Shown here one piece after another: positions 16,105-26,593 of a stretch of DNA of 64,000 nt. Origin of the DNA: Prolixibacteraceae bacterium (lineage in GTDB: Bacteria; Bacteroidota; Bacteroidia; Bacteroidales; Prolixibacteraceae); assembly GCA_025210775.1 (NCBI GenBank), contig JAOARB010000029.1, positions 62,001 to 126,000 on the forward strand, given 5' to 3'. Numbering within the stretch: position 1 is the first letter of the stretch; each line of letters starts with the position of its first letter. The notes below the pieces were generated by a model. That model saw nothing but the letters and a program-made list of their open reading frames with translations. It ran no database searches and had not been told where the DNA came from. Both the position numbers and the translations under genes were made by a program.

Positions 16105-17700
16105 CTATTTTGCCCACCATAGTTTAGTGCTTACAAGATCTACACCTTGTTGCTGAACCGCTGCATCATAGAATGCTTTGTTTACATTCTGTTCTAATTG
16201 AGGATATTTAATACGCTGTACGAAATCACCTTGAACAAGGCCTGTTCCTTCATCTACAACCGTTGGAGCCTTTAGAACAGGTAGTTGAAGACGACGATAA
16301 TCAGCCCATGCTTCCCATCCATTATCAGGGAATCCTCCAATATATTTTTGGGTCATGACTTTGTCTAGCTTGCTATCATTCGTTCCACTATCAAAATCAA
16401 AATTCGCTGAGGTTCCATTGATATTCTTTTCGTTTGAACTTAAATAGTCTGCTACTGTTGTTGCATCCACATTCCATTGTTTCATTGACAAACGTACGCC
16501 TTCTTCGTAACACTCTTTAGCAGAAAGTCCCATATTCCATCCCTTCAATGCACCCTCGGCTCTTAAGAAAAAGACTTCAGATGTTGGCATAAGAATAAAT
16601 GGACGAGCAATATCTTGCATCTCTTTGCCTACACGAGCATTGTTTTGAGGAAAGTTAGCTGGCATTCCTTTGGCATCTTCTGTCAGCCCTACATTAATAG
16701 CAGTCCATCTACCGGCATATGTTGGATCGGTTAAGAAACTACCATTGTTGTCGGACACGCCAAAGAAATGAGGTCCACGAGGGTCTACATTTGTTGGCAC
16801 ATCGGTATAAGTGATACCATCGCCAAAATAAGACGAAGGAGGGAAAGCTTGTCCTCCAATACCTACAAGAAGGTTATACATAGAAGTAGACATCGCTACC
16901 CCATTACCTGGTCCCCAATCAACATAGTATTTTGTTGAATAACCATTTCCCCATGGGGCACTCCAGTTTTGCATTTTTGGCATCTCACTATTACTCATTA
17001 ACAATCCAGAAGCTGCTGCCTCTTCTGCATGTTGCTTCGCAATAGCTGGTTTTACTTTAGATATACGCATGGCAATACGAAGTCTTAGAGAGTTCGCAAA
17101 ACGCTTCCATAGATCTACATCACCTCCATAGATAAAATCTTGCGTCCCCATACTTATATGATTGGCAGATAAGCCCTCAGATGCCTCTTTAAGCTCTTTC
17201 AGCATATCAAGATATATTTCCTCTTGAGTATCATACTTTGGATTGACTCCAGTACCATCAGCGGCATTAAAATAAGGCATGTTACCGAAAAGATCGGTCG
17301 TTCTTTGTGTCATCCATGCTTTCCATATGCGTGTAATATTATAAATATTCACTTTTACAGGATCGTCTTTGGTCACACGTATAATGGTGTTGGCAGAGTT
17401 TAGCCAACCATAATATGCTTTCCAATAATCTTGCGCCCATACATCTGGCATGGTACCTCTTTCTGTGGAGAAGTTAGGTGCCGAATAATATTGACTAAAA
17501 GCATCCACTCCAAGATTATGGATACGTTGATGTAGATAAGCTGTTAATGTAGATTCTTTGGTCATCTTACTAAACAGCTGAGCTGGATCGCCTGTGTCTA
17601 TCCCTGGCTTATTAGGGTTGACATTCATTTCATCAAAATCAGAACATCCCGCAAAAAACAACACTAGGATGGCGATATATATATGCTTCATTATTTTCAT
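16105..17700 (-). CDS. SusD/RagB-family outer-membrane nutrient-binding lipoprotein
   Basis: 531 residues. A lipoprotein signal peptide ends at C19 (VLFFAGCSDFDEMN). The mature start with NPNKP and the late block GWEAWADYRRLQLPVL fit the SusD-like group that binds nutrients on the cell surface (SusD-like_2 type). It forms the lid of the SusC channel encoded just upstream; the 11-bp gap and shared strand indicate one operon. No carbohydrate-active enzyme follows it, so the ligand is unknown and might be a peptide or oligosaccharide. A second in-frame ATG (codon 4) is an equally possible start. Confidence 0.93.
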   Translation of the reverse strand: MKIMKHIYIAILVLFFAGCSDFDEMNVNPNKPGIDTGDPAQLFSKMTKESTLTAYLHQRIHNLGVDAFSQYYSAPNFSTERGTMPDVWAQDYWKAYYGWLNSANTIIRVTKDDPVKVNIYNITRIWKAWMTQRTTDLFGNMPYFNAADGTGVNPKYDTQEEIYLDMLKELKEASEGLSANHISMGTQDFIYGGDVDLWKRFANSLRLRIAMRISKVKPAIAKQHAEEAAASGLLMSNSEMPKMQNWSAPWGNGYSTKYYVDWGPGNGVAMSTSMYNLLVGIGGQAFPPSSYFGDGITYTDVPTNVDPRGPHFFGVSDNNGSFLTDPTYAGRWTAINVGLTEDAKGMPANFPQNNARVGKEMQDIARPFILMPTSEVFFLRAEGALKGWNMGLSAKECYEEGVRLSMKQWNVDATTVADYLSSNEKNINGTSANFDFDSGTNDSKLDKVMTQKYIGGFPDNGWEAWADYRRLQLPVLKAPTVVDEGTGLVQGDFVQRIKYPQLEQNVNKAFYDAAVQQQGVDLVSTKLWWAK

Positions 17701-17711
17701 GAGAGTAATTT

Positions 17712-20700
17712 TTAGAAGTCTAACTTAATATTGAAACCTAAAGTACGTGGAGTAGAAACGGCTCCTAGCTCAAGTCCTTGTGCATTACTTTGAGAATAAG
17801 AAGATTCAGGATCTAGACCTGGTAGATCAGAATAGATTAACCATAGGTTACGTCCAACGAAACTCACTTGTGCTTTAGTAAATGGTGTGTTTCTTAATAG
17901 TGTTGAAGGAAGAGAGTATCCTATAGACAATTCTCTTAATCGGATGTTTGTTGCATCGTAAACCCACGCTTCGTCAATACTACTTACTCTTGACCAATAA
18001 GACTCTGGATTCACGTTCTTGTTTACAACCTTACCATCTTTATCCACTCCTGAGACTGGATAACCTCCTGTTCCAGCATACCATGCATCACGACCTTCTG
18101 TAGTTTCAGCTAAAGTACCTGCTGCTGCTGCTGCATTGACAGAACCACTATATATGTCGCCTCCTTTTCTCATGTCGATCAAGAATCCTAAAGAGAGATT
18201 TTTGTATGTAAAACTATTCGAAAGACCTGCAGTCCAATCAGGAAGATAGTTTCCAATTACATCTTTTTCTTGGGTCGCAATAGGTAGTCCCTCGTCATCT
18301 AATACTTTACGTCCTTGTTTGTCTCTTAAGAACTTGGTTCCTTGAAGATCACCATAACTACCTCCTTCACGAGCGATTACACCTACTTGTGAAGTACTTG
18401 GAGAGATCACATAAGTATCTACTCCAGGGAATAGTTCTACTACCTTATTGGTGTTCTTAGCCCAGTTTAATGTCATGTCCCATTGGAAATCCTCCGACTT
18501 CAATACTGTTCCTCTAATCATTAGTTCGACACCTTGATTTTGAATATCTCCAGCATTGATAAATTGGTTTACATATCCTGTTGCAGGAGGAGAAGGCAAA
18601 GCAATAATCTGGTTTGTTGTATTCACCTTGTAGTAGGTAAAATCAAAGCCTAAACGGTCGTTTAAGAATCGTCCTTCTGCACCAAACTCATAAGAAAGGG
18701 CTTGTTCAGGAAGAAGATTTGCTGCTGGTAAGTCTGATGGCAAAGTAGCACCAGGAACACCAGATGTACCGATGGTTTCAATATCTAAGTATTGAGACAA
18801 CTTATAAGGGTCGGTATCGTTACCTACTTGAGCCCATGATCCTCTTACCTTTAAGAAATTAATCCATTCCGGCATCTCTACCATCTGTGATATTACCCAT
18901 CCTAGTCCAACAGATGCATAGAAATAAGATCTATTCTCTGAAGGAAGTGTACTAGACCAATCGTTACGAGCGGTAAGATCCACAAAAAGGTAGTTGTCCC
19001 AACTTAATTGTCCCATCGCATATAGAGAGTTGATCCCTTTCTCGTAATAATCAGTTATGGTACGTGGTGCTGCCCCATTATTGATAGAGTAAAAATCAGG
19101 AGTAATCAACCCATTAGACCACTGCATGGTAGACATATTATTCTGACGCATAATGTTTCCACCTACACTTAGATTGGTAGATAATTTAGATATTAATTCA
19201 GATTTGGAAGCAGTAATTAAGAAGTCTGCATTGTCTTCTCGTAATGTAGTTAAACCTTGTTTTACATCACCAGACTGTTGCCAATATGGTGTTCCAGTAC
19301 CTAATTGATCGTATGCTCTAGATGTCGAATAGTCGGTACCATAACGCAACTTCATTGTAGCCCAATCTGTCAATTTATAGTTTAAACTAGCCATGGCAAT
19401 CACACGATTCTTATCATCCCAGTTGGTGTTCATATTGACTGTCCAATAAGGGTTAAGAATTTGACCTCCATTATCTGAATAACGTCTTACAGTTAGATCA
19501 TCGTTACGATAATTCTTCATGTCAGAAAGATGGATACTACGAGGCATCAAAGCCAAATTGAAATATACATTGTCTGGGTCCCCTGCCAATTTTGGTCTAT
19601 TTTCTCCTTTAGAATGGATATAGTTTAACTTCATATCCAGAGATAATTTTTTATTAAAATCAACGGTCGTTCTTAGACTCAAGGTATTTCTCGATAGTTT
19701 ATTGTCTGGCAATTGTCCCCAATAATCCATACGGCTAAAACCTGCACGGAATTTCACTTTATCAGAACCAGCCATAACATCAACGCTGTTGGTCATATTC
19801 ACCCCTGTTTCTAAGAAATCTGTTAGGTTATTGTCATAAGCTGTTAATGCTCTTTTTTGTCCTGTCCAATCGGTTACTTCTTGACCTGTCATCTTTGGTC
19901 CCCAACTAGAGCCTCCACGTGTAACAAAAGCACCACCAGTACCTTGTCCATATTCATTTTGTAGGTCTATCTGTGTAAGAGGAGATTCAAAAACAACATT
20001 AGAACTAAGGGACACTTTCACCTTGTCTGTTTTTGCTCCTGATTTTGTAGTAATAAGGATCACTCCATTGGCAGCTCTAGATCCATATAAGGCAGCTGCT
20101 GCAGGTCCTTTTAGTACAGACATTGTCTCGATGTCATCTGGGTTGATATCTGCAATACCATCACCTCTATCGATAGCACGGTTACCCCATCTATCATCTG
20201 TATCTGAAGATGCATCCGTAATAGGGACTCCATCCACAACCACCAAAGGCTCGTTGTTTCCAGATATCGAGTTATTTCCTCGAATAACAATACGGCTACC
20301 TCCACCAGTACCAGTACTTGAAGGAGAGATAGTCACCCCAGCAACTTTACCAGAAAGACTATTTACCACGTTGGCATCCTTTACTCTAGTAAGATCATCA
20401 CCTTTTAATTCTTGTACAGAATAACCTAAGGACTTTTTATCTCTCTTGATACCGAGTGCAGTAACTACAATCTCATCCATTCCTATGGCTTCAGATTGTA
20501 AAAAGACATTTAAATTGGTTTGAGTACCTACGGTCACCTCTTCTGTTTTCATTCCAACAAAAGAGAATTGTAGAACATCACCTTCAGAAGCATTAATATT
20601 AAAGATACCATCAATAGTAGTGATTGTACCTGTTGTCGAACCTTTAATAACAACGGTTGCTCCTGGAATAGGAAGCTGATCACTCTTTCCTTTCACCACT

Positions 20701-20801
20701 CCCGTAATGTTAGTTTTTTGTGCAAAAACATTTATCGAGACCATAAAAAGCATCGACAATAAGAGTAGTTTCCGTGTTCCGTTTTTTAAAAATTGCATCA
20801 T
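17712..20801 (-). CDS. SusC/RagA-family TonB-linked outer-membrane transporter
   Basis: 1029 residues. A signal peptide ends near residue 27 (SINVFAQKT). A carboxypeptidase-D-like regulatory domain follows at about 30-115 (TNITGVVKGKSDQLPIPGAT and onward). The segment EIVVTALGIKRDKKSLGYSV, typical of SusC proteins, leads into the plug domain (about 125-235, with GPAAAALYGSRAANGVILIT). The rest is a 22-strand barrel ending in an aromatic residue (LGFNIKLDF). It imports a ligand captured by the SusD partner, driven by TonB. The hybrid two-component regulator upstream and the triple direct repeat in the spacer point to ligand-dependent induction. Confidence 0.95.
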   Translation of the reverse strand: MMQFLKNGTRKLLLLSMLFMVSINVFAQKTNITGVVKGKSDQLPIPGATVVIKGSTTGTITTIDGIFNINASEGDVLQFSFVGMKTEEVTVGTQTNLNVFLQSEAIGMDEIVVTALGIKRDKKSLGYSVQELKGDDLTRVKDANVVNSLSGKVAGVTISPSSTGTGGGSRIVIRGNNSISGNNEPLVVVDGVPITDASSDTDDRWGNRAIDRGDGIADINPDDIETMSVLKGPAAAALYGSRAANGVILITTKSGAKTDKVKVSLSSNVVFESPLTQIDLQNEYGQGTGGAFVTRGGSSWGPKMTGQEVTDWTGQKRALTAYDNNLTDFLETGVNMTNSVDVMAGSDKVKFRAGFSRMDYWGQLPDNKLSRNTLSLRTTVDFNKKLSLDMKLNYIHSKGENRPKLAGDPDNVYFNLALMPRSIHLSDMKNYRNDDLTVRRYSDNGGQILNPYWTVNMNTNWDDKNRVIAMASLNYKLTDWATMKLRYGTDYSTSRAYDQLGTGTPYWQQSGDVKQGLTTLREDNADFLITASKSELISKLSTNLSVGGNIMRQNNMSTMQWSNGLITPDFYSINNGAAPRTITDYYEKGINSLYAMGQLSWDNYLFVDLTARNDWSSTLPSENRSYFYASVGLGWVISQMVEMPEWINFLKVRGSWAQVGNDTDPYKLSQYLDIETIGTSGVPGATLPSDLPAANLLPEQALSYEFGAEGRFLNDRLGFDFTYYKVNTTNQIIALPSPPATGYVNQFINAGDIQNQGVELMIRGTVLKSEDFQWDMTLNWAKNTNKVVELFPGVDTYVISPSTSQVGVIAREGGSYGDLQGTKFLRDKQGRKVLDDEGLPIATQEKDVIGNYLPDWTAGLSNSFTYKNLSLGFLIDMRKGGDIYSGSVNAAAAAGTLAETTEGRDAWYAGTGGYPVSGVDKDGKVVNKNVNPESYWSRVSSIDEAWVYDATNIRLRELSIGYSLPSTLLRNTPFTKAQVSFVGRNLWLIYSDLPGLDPESSYSQSNAQGLELGAVSTPRTLGFNIKLDF

Positions 20802-20868
20802 AGCGGATACGTGTTAGTTAGTTACATTTTAATAAATTCCCCGACTGAATGTTTCTTCAAGGGAATAT

Positions 20869-20982
20869 TCAGAGGAGGAAAAAAAGAAGAAGTGATACCA
20901 GTATAAATAAAATTACCAGTACCATTAACTGAGCCTTTCTTACTCTCTTCATCTTTTTCTGAATCTCTCTTTCCATTTTCAT
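20869..20982 (-). CDS. Possible 37-residue single-helix membrane peptide upstream of susC
   Basis: An ATG at 20982 opens a 38-codon frame ending in TGA at 20869-20871. Residues 1-18 are strongly basic and polar (MKMEREIQKKMKRVRKAQ); residues 19-37 are purely hydrophobic (LMVLVILFILVSLLLFFLL). This is an orderly inside-positive single-pass membrane protein, unlikely to arise by chance in a noncoding spacer. It lies 67 bp before the susC start, in the same orientation, downstream of the direct repeats, and would be the first gene of the susCD transcript. Short open frames do occur at random, so the call stays moderate. Confidence 0.5.
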   Translation of the reverse strand: MKMEREIQKKMKRVRKAQLMVLVILFILVSLLLFFLL

Positions 20983-21044
20983 ATCACGAAAATATCTTAA
21001 GAATTCATCTCTCTAACTCAGTATTGTTCCTAACTCTAATTCTT

Positions 21045-21094
21045 ATGTTTCAATCGTTGAATTATTGTTTCAAAAAAGTAACACTATCGTTTCA
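21045..21094 (-). promoter_or_regulatory. Three GTTTCA direct repeats at exact 22-bp spacing (operator candidate)
   Basis: GTTTCA occurs at 21045-21050, 21067-21072 and 21089-21094, each start 22 bp from the next; the latter two extend to TATYGTTTCA. Two helical turns place the sites on the same DNA face, as expected for AraC-type output domains binding in tandem. The sites lie between the regulator's stop and the 37-codon frame/susC. Confidence 0.6.
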
Positions 21095-21126
21095 CACAAA
21101 AGCATAAACAATTGTATTTCAAGAAA

Positions 21127-24100
21127 CTACAGGGCATCTAAAAATTCAGAAGGAGTAACATCAAATTTCTTACTAAAAGCACGTGTAAAGTAGGATGCAT
21201 TATTAAAACCAACCATATAAGCCACTTCGGAAATCTGATAATTACGTGTTTCTAACAATTCCATTGCCTTTTCGAGTCTAATTCCATTCATAAATTCAGT
21301 AGTCGATTCGTTACAAATGGCTTTAAGTTTTCTATGCAAACTGGTACGACTCATATTCATAGATTGACATAAAAAGTCGACACTCAATTTACTATTTTGC
21401 AAATTCTTTAGAATTGTTTCTCGTAAAGAAGCGACCCACTTTTGATCTATTGGAGACAAAGTAGATTGTTCGTGTAGTTTTGTAACTCCTCTACGTTGAT
21501 TGGCAAGACGTGCTCTGTTTTGCAGAATTGAATCTATATATGAAATAATCAAATGAGGATCAAAAGGCTTTGAAAGGTATAGTTCAGCTCCCTCGTCTAC
21601 GGATGCAATCTTTGCTTCCACCACATGCTTAGCCGAAAGGACAATCACTGGGATATGACTCGTTATATTATTTTTTTTCAATAAAGAAAGAAGTTCAATA
21701 CCATCTACTTGAGGCATCATAAGGTCTGTAATAATAATATCAGGCATATGTTGTAATGCCATCTTATAACCTTGTTCTCCATTAGTAGCCAAAACTACTT
21801 GATATTTATCTTTTAGTAGGTCATTAAGATAGTGAAGCATACTTATATGATCGTCAACAACAAGACATTTTAGAGAAGGTACAAGATCAGAAGAGGATTC
21901 CTCAACATATTCTGTATAGGGAGTAGTATCGTTCTGGTTGATCGAATCTATAAACGCTGTTTTTTCCTTTAATTGACATGGTAGGTTAAGTTTAAATGTG
22001 GTACCAGTGCCTTCCGTACTCTCAACAGAGATCGTTCCCTTATGCACATTTACGAAATCACGAACAATACTTAATCCTATTCCTGTTCCGACTTCACTCG
22101 ATGCTTCATTAACCCTAAAAAAAGGATGAAAGATATTATCAATCTTATCTTTAGGTATACCTATACCTGTATCAGAGACCACTAACACAAGACCTTCTTC
22201 ATTTTTCATTGGATCAATAGAAACAGAGATAACAGAATCTTCTTTTCCATACTTAAGTGCATTAGAAAAAAGATTAGACATAATGGTTTCGATCTTTTCG
22301 AAGTCTAATTCCACTTCCATTGTAGGATCAAAAGGAGAAAAATCAAACGCAATACGTTTCTTTTCTGATATCGTTTGAAATTCAGATATCTTACGCTCTA
22401 CTAAGTCATTGATATCAAAAAAAGAAAGATGTAGGACAGGAGTATGGATACTCATCTTCTGAAAAGCTAAGATGTTTTCTGCCAATTTCTGGAGATATTC
22501 TGATTGTTGGTATACAAGTTTAAGTTTATCGATATATCGAAATTTGTTTCCCTCTTTCTCAATAATCTCCTTAATAGGAGCGATAATTAAAGTTAGAGGA
22601 GTCATAAACTCATGCGCCATCTTTGTAAACATCTCTATTCTTACTTTGTGAAGCTCCTGTTTGCGTTTACTATGAAGTTGTTCTAGCTCCGCCTCTTTTT
22701 TTAGAGAGTAGAATCTATTTGCAAGCATCTGGTATATCCAAACAATCACCATTAGTATAATAAGATATAAGAGAAAAGCTGACTTTGTTCTCCACCATGG
22801 CCTTAACACCTTAATAGGTATCACGATCTCATTACTAATACTATTTACGTTGGGATAACCACATCGAACCCTAATATTAAAATCACCATAAGGCAATCCC
22901 ATAAGAGTGAGATAGCGTTGATCTCCTACGGATATCCATTGATCAATATATCCATCTATTCGATAACGATATTCAGCCTTCTCTTTTTGGATATAATCAA
23001 TACCAGTAAATTTTAGATTAAAAGCACTGTATTTAGGAAGCCATAACAGAGGTTCATGATCTTTTCGGTAAAGATGATATTTCTTATTTTCTCTATCTGC
23101 AAATGTCATCTTCTCTAATACCAATTTGGGAGGAGAAATATCATAGTGCACTTTTAATGGATTAAACAGATATAAACCATTTACAGTACCTAAAACAAAA
23201 TGACCATCATTTAATATGGTAGCACATGTAAACTGTAGAGATTGTAAACCATTGGATTCATCTAATCCAATAAGCTTTTCCGTTTTAGAGTTCAAAACAG
23301 AGATCCCTCTATTGGTCATTACCCAAACCCTATCTATTGAATCTTGAAGTATAGACATTACGGTATTGTTGATCAATCCTTTGGCTTCATTGATCCATTG
23401 GATGGTATCCTTTTTAAAACACCCTATACCACCACCATTGGTTCCTATCCATATCTTTTGGTCGTGATCTTCCAATAAAGAAGTGACAGACGACCGTCCT
23501 CGTCCATTTTGATTCGATGGATTTGCAAACATACTTATCAAACGATTGTCATCGCTATTGTATTTCAATAGTCCATTAGAAGAACCAAACCATAGGTTCC
23601 CATTAGAATCATTTAGAGAAGATAAGATATAGTGCCTTAGATCTATCTCTTTGGTGTAAGAGGAAACCAACGACTCAAACCCACCTTTAGAATTCAAATA
23701 AAAGACGCCTTTTCCTAGAGTTCCAATAAATACCTTCTCGTTGTTATCTATCACAGTCCATACATTATTAATCAAAGAGGCAGTCTGATCAACACGATTA
23801 AAATGCTCCCATTTAGATCCATTCTTTCGCAAACGGAATATTCCTTTTTTATAAGTTCCAATCCATAGATCACCATTAAAATCTCTATGGATGGCTTTAA
23901 TGACCTTGGCATTGATAGCTGGAAATGGAAGCTGATCCATTCTTCTCTTTTTATTTAAATCATACGCCCATAAACCTCCTCCATCTGTACCAACAAGCAA
24001 TATATTGTCGGTCCATTGACAGAAAGAAAGAATGTTATTGATTAATAAATCTTGGTCTAGTTCCCCTGTATGTATTTTTTGATAGCCATAATAACTTTTA

Positions 24101-25038
24101 ATCGGATTCCTTGCCCATAATCCGAGACCTACCGTACCATACCACTCTACCCCTTCATTATCCTTCAAAACAGTTAGAACTGCTGGAGATCCTTTAAACT
24201 TAAATTTGCGCTCTATCTTTCCATATTGGTCGATCGCATAAACACCATCCCCATCGGTAGTAATCCATATGGTACCATCCGAACCTTGTGTAATCTCTCT
24301 GGTTACTTTTACACTGGGGTCCAATTTAAAGCGAGTAAATGTCTTTTGGTCTTTATCAAAAATAAAAACCCCATTTGCTTCAGTTCCGATCCATATTTCA
24401 TGAGATGTATTTAAGATATCTACAATCTGAACTGACGGCAAAAAGAAAGATTCTTGTTGTGTCGTTAATGTAGAGTAACATACCAACTGTCCATTCTGTG
24501 TTGCATACCATAACAAATCTTTATCGCTATCCAAAGCAACAATATTATCGGCCTCAACGCACCAAGTCCAAGAGAGCGAATCTATATTCGATAAACGAAA
24601 TAATCCCTTTCCTATCACTGAAGTCCATAAATTATCTTGAGAATCGAGAAGAATATCAGAAACAGTCTCTTCTTTTTCTTTAGAGATAGAGACACGTGAG
24701 AAAACATCATCTTGATTGTCATAGAGTGAAAGCCCATTATCGGTAGCAACCCATAGACGATGCTGGAAGTCAATCATCTTCTTTATATGGTTGCTTGTCA
24801 ACCCTTTATTCGAACTTCCTTTGCGATAGGTCTTCCAATGGTAACCATCATACTTATTAAGACCGTCAAATGTTCCAACCCATAGGTATCCTTGGTAATC
24901 TTGACAAACAGAAGAGATCGTATTATTGGACAACCCATTGGCCATAGTGTACCTATCAAAATCGGTTATTTCATCACCAAAGACAATAGATGTAGTGCCC
25001 CATAAAAGTAAGACGAGATATTTAAAAAAAGTGTTCAT
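21127..25038 (-). CDS. Hybrid two-component system regulator (sensor, kinase, receiver and AraC-type HTH in one chain)
   Basis: 1303 residues. A signal peptide (MNTFFKYLVLLLWGTTSIVF) is followed by a periplasmic two-bladed sensor of Reg_prop repeats (about 25-640, recurrent W-I-G-T units), a Y_Y_Y domain (about 660-750) and a membrane helix near 760-780. Next come a HisKA domain with phospho-acceptor H in KMAHEFMTPLTLI (near 808), a HATPase domain (VSDTGIGIPKDKI, GTGIGLSIVR), a receiver domain with D in IIITDLMMPQVDG (near 1104) and a C-terminal AraC HTH (ISEVAYMVGFNNASYFTRAF). All catalytic residues look intact. Such proteins sense a breakdown product in the periplasm and switch on the adjacent susCD operon. 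Its own gene lies upstream on the same strand. Confidence 0.96.
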   Translation of the reverse strand: MNTFFKYLVLLLWGTTSIVFGDEITDFDRYTMANGLSNNTISSVCQDYQGYLWVGTFDGLNKYDGYHWKTYRKGSSNKGLTSNHIKKMIDFQHRLWVATDNGLSLYDNQDDVFSRVSISKEKEETVSDILLDSQDNLWTSVIGKGLFRLSNIDSLSWTWCVEADNIVALDSDKDLLWYATQNGQLVCYSTLTTQQESFFLPSVQIVDILNTSHEIWIGTEANGVFIFDKDQKTFTRFKLDPSVKVTREITQGSDGTIWITTDGDGVYAIDQYGKIERKFKFKGSPAVLTVLKDNEGVEWYGTVGLGLWARNPIKSYYGYQKIHTGELDQDLLINNILSFCQWTDNILLVGTDGGGLWAYDLNKKRRMDQLPFPAINAKVIKAIHRDFNGDLWIGTYKKGIFRLRKNGSKWEHFNRVDQTASLINNVWTVIDNNEKVFIGTLGKGVFYLNSKGGFESLVSSYTKEIDLRHYILSSLNDSNGNLWFGSSNGLLKYNSDDNRLISMFANPSNQNGRGRSSVTSLLEDHDQKIWIGTNGGGIGCFKKDTIQWINEAKGLINNTVMSILQDSIDRVWVMTNRGISVLNSKTEKLIGLDESNGLQSLQFTCATILNDGHFVLGTVNGLYLFNPLKVHYDISPPKLVLEKMTFADRENKKYHLYRKDHEPLLWLPKYSAFNLKFTGIDYIQKEKAEYRYRIDGYIDQWISVGDQRYLTLMGLPYGDFNIRVRCGYPNVNSISNEIVIPIKVLRPWWRTKSAFLLYLIILMVIVWIYQMLANRFYSLKKEAELEQLHSKRKQELHKVRIEMFTKMAHEFMTPLTLIIAPIKEIIEKEGNKFRYIDKLKLVYQQSEYLQKLAENILAFQKMSIHTPVLHLSFFDINDLVERKISEFQTISEKKRIAFDFSPFDPTMEVELDFEKIETIMSNLFSNALKYGKEDSVISVSIDPMKNEEGLVLVVSDTGIGIPKDKIDNIFHPFFRVNEASSEVGTGIGLSIVRDFVNVHKGTISVESTEGTGTTFKLNLPCQLKEKTAFIDSINQNDTTPYTEYVEESSSDLVPSLKCLVVDDHISMLHYLNDLLKDKYQVVLATNGEQGYKMALQHMPDIIITDLMMPQVDGIELLSLLKKNNITSHIPVIVLSAKHVVEAKIASVDEGAELYLSKPFDPHLIISYIDSILQNRARLANQRRGVTKLHEQSTLSPIDQKWVASLRETILKNLQNSKLSVDFLCQSMNMSRTSLHRKLKAICNESTTEFMNGIRLEKAMELLETRNYQISEVAYMVGFNNASYFTRAFSKKFDVTPSEFLDAL

Positions 25039-25163
25039 AGATGATCTAGCTAAATGGAACGATTAAATTACATAATAGAAATAACCTTTAGGTAAAATAT
25101 TACCATCTTATACAACACATCAATAGGAACAATTGATTAAAAAAAGAACTATTAAAAATCAAA

Positions 25164-25196
25164 AAAGGCTTATAATCATAATGATTATAAGCCTTT
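25164..25196 (-). terminator. Intrinsic terminator of purT
   Basis: AAAGGCTTATAATCAT (25164-25179) and ATGATTATAAGCCTTT (25181-25196) form a perfect stem. On the minus strand a TTTGATTTTTAATAG tail follows. It lies 28 bp after the purT stop. Confidence 0.85.
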
Positions 25197-25224
25197 ATGT
25201 AATATATAGTAATATCAAAGACGA

Positions 25225-26403
25225 TTATATCGAAGGATCTTCTATTTTAATCAACGAAGCATCCTTTTTTGCTCTCTCTACAATACCCTCTATGGTCTCC
25301 TCAGGAGATTGTTCCCAAGCAAGAAGGACTCCCATACGACGACCTACACGAGCTTGTTCTTTACCAAATATACGTAAATCATTATAGGAGTTTTGTAATG
25401 CCATATCCATCCCTGAAACGATATAGTTATCTGTCTGTATAGACGAAAGGACTACTGCACTTACCCCTTTTCTTAGTAATCGAATTTCCTTAATAGGCAA
25501 ACCTAAGATTGCTCTACAATGTAGTTCAAATTCATTTAAATTTTGGGTATTCGCTAATGTAACCATTCCTGTATCATGAGGACGAGGAGACAATTCTGAG
25601 AAGATCACATCATCTTTGGTTACAAAGAATTCAACGCCCCATAATCCTGCACCAGTAAGAGATGCAGTTACAGCTTTAGCCATTCTTTGCGCTTCCTCTA
25701 GAATCTCCTGTGACATAGCTACAGGTTGCCAACTCTCTTGGTAATCACCATTAGCTTGACGGTGACCAATAGGAGCACAGAAAAGCGTCTCTCCTTCTTT
25801 TTGGGTTACCGTAAGAAGAGTAAATTCATAGATGAAAGGAACAAATGCTTCCACGATCACCTCGGTAGCATCTCCTCTTCCTTTCTCTTGTGCATTATGC
25901 CATGCATCCGAAATATGAGAAGCATCTTTAATGGTACTTTGTCCTTTACCAGAAGAAGACATCAAAGGTTTAACCACACATGGCATACCTACGACCTCCA
26001 CTGCAGCTTCTAGTTCTTTTAAAGAAGTAGCATAACGATATTTGGCCGTTTTAAGATTCAAATCTTTTGCAGCAAGGTCCCTTATCTGCTTCCTATTCAT
26101 GGTATAGTTTACCGCCTTAGCAGAAGGAACGACCTGTATTCCTTTGGCTTCATAATCAAACAAACGTTCTGTTCGAATAGCCTCTATCTCTGGAACAATA
26201 ATATCAGGATTAAACTCACTAACCACACGGTCAAGAGCTTCTCCATCCAACATATTGATTACAGCACAATGGTCGGCAACTTGCATGGCTGGTGCATTTG
26301 GGTAACTGTCCACAGCCATTACCGACTGCCCTAATCGTTGAGCAGAAATAACAAACTCTTTTCCGAGTTCTCCTGAACCTAAAAGAAGAATTTTCTTTTT
26401 CAT
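25225..26403 (-). CDS. purT: Formate-dependent phosphoribosylglycinamide formyltransferase
   Basis: 392 residues, normal for PurT. It uses formate and ATP to formylate GAR in purine synthesis, in the cytoplasm. The N-terminal dinucleotide-like fold [20 protein letters not shown] and [16 protein letters not shown] lead into an ATP-grasp domain ([15 protein letters not shown] loop, [20 protein letters not shown] with metal ligands, [20 protein letters not shown]). The C-terminal block [15 protein letters not shown] is also typical. The gene has its own terminator and is divergent from the radical SAM gene, so it is probably transcribed alone. Confidence 0.96.
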   Translation of the reverse strand: MKKKILLLGSGELGKEFVISAQRLGQSVMAVDSYPNAPAMQVADHCAVINMLDGEALDRVVSEFNPDIIVPEIEAIRTERLFDYEAKGIQVVPSAKAVNYTMNRKQIRDLAAKDLNLKTAKYRYATSLKELEAAVEVVGMPCVVKPLMSSSGKGQSTIKDASHISDAWHNAQEKGRGDATEVIVEAFVPFIYEFTLLTVTQKEGETLFCAPIGHRQANGDYQESWQPVAMSQEILEEAQRMAKAVTASLTGAGLWGVEFFVTKDDVIFSELSPRPHDTGMVTLANTQNLNEFELHCRAILGLPIKEIRLLRKGVSAVVLSSIQTDNYIVSGMDMALQNSYNDLRIFGKEQARVGRRMGVLLAWEQSPEETIEGIVERAKKDASLIKIEDPSI

Positions 26404-26593
26404 TAAATATGGGAATTAAAATTTTGGAATGATACCATAAAGATAACCGCTTTCTAGCGATTATTGTTCCTTTCACTTATCCACAGAAAGATCGATAGTA
26501 ATAATTTAAGATTGAGAACAGAGGCCCTCACTACCACATTTTAAGATCGTCTATTGAAGTAGGATTCGTATAATAATCGTATTTTCGCAACAT

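Noticed and set aside
20023..20424. 133-codon frame antisense to susC
   Set aside because: It lies fully inside the clear SusC plug coding region and has low-complexity S/P/T composition typical of an antisense shadow.
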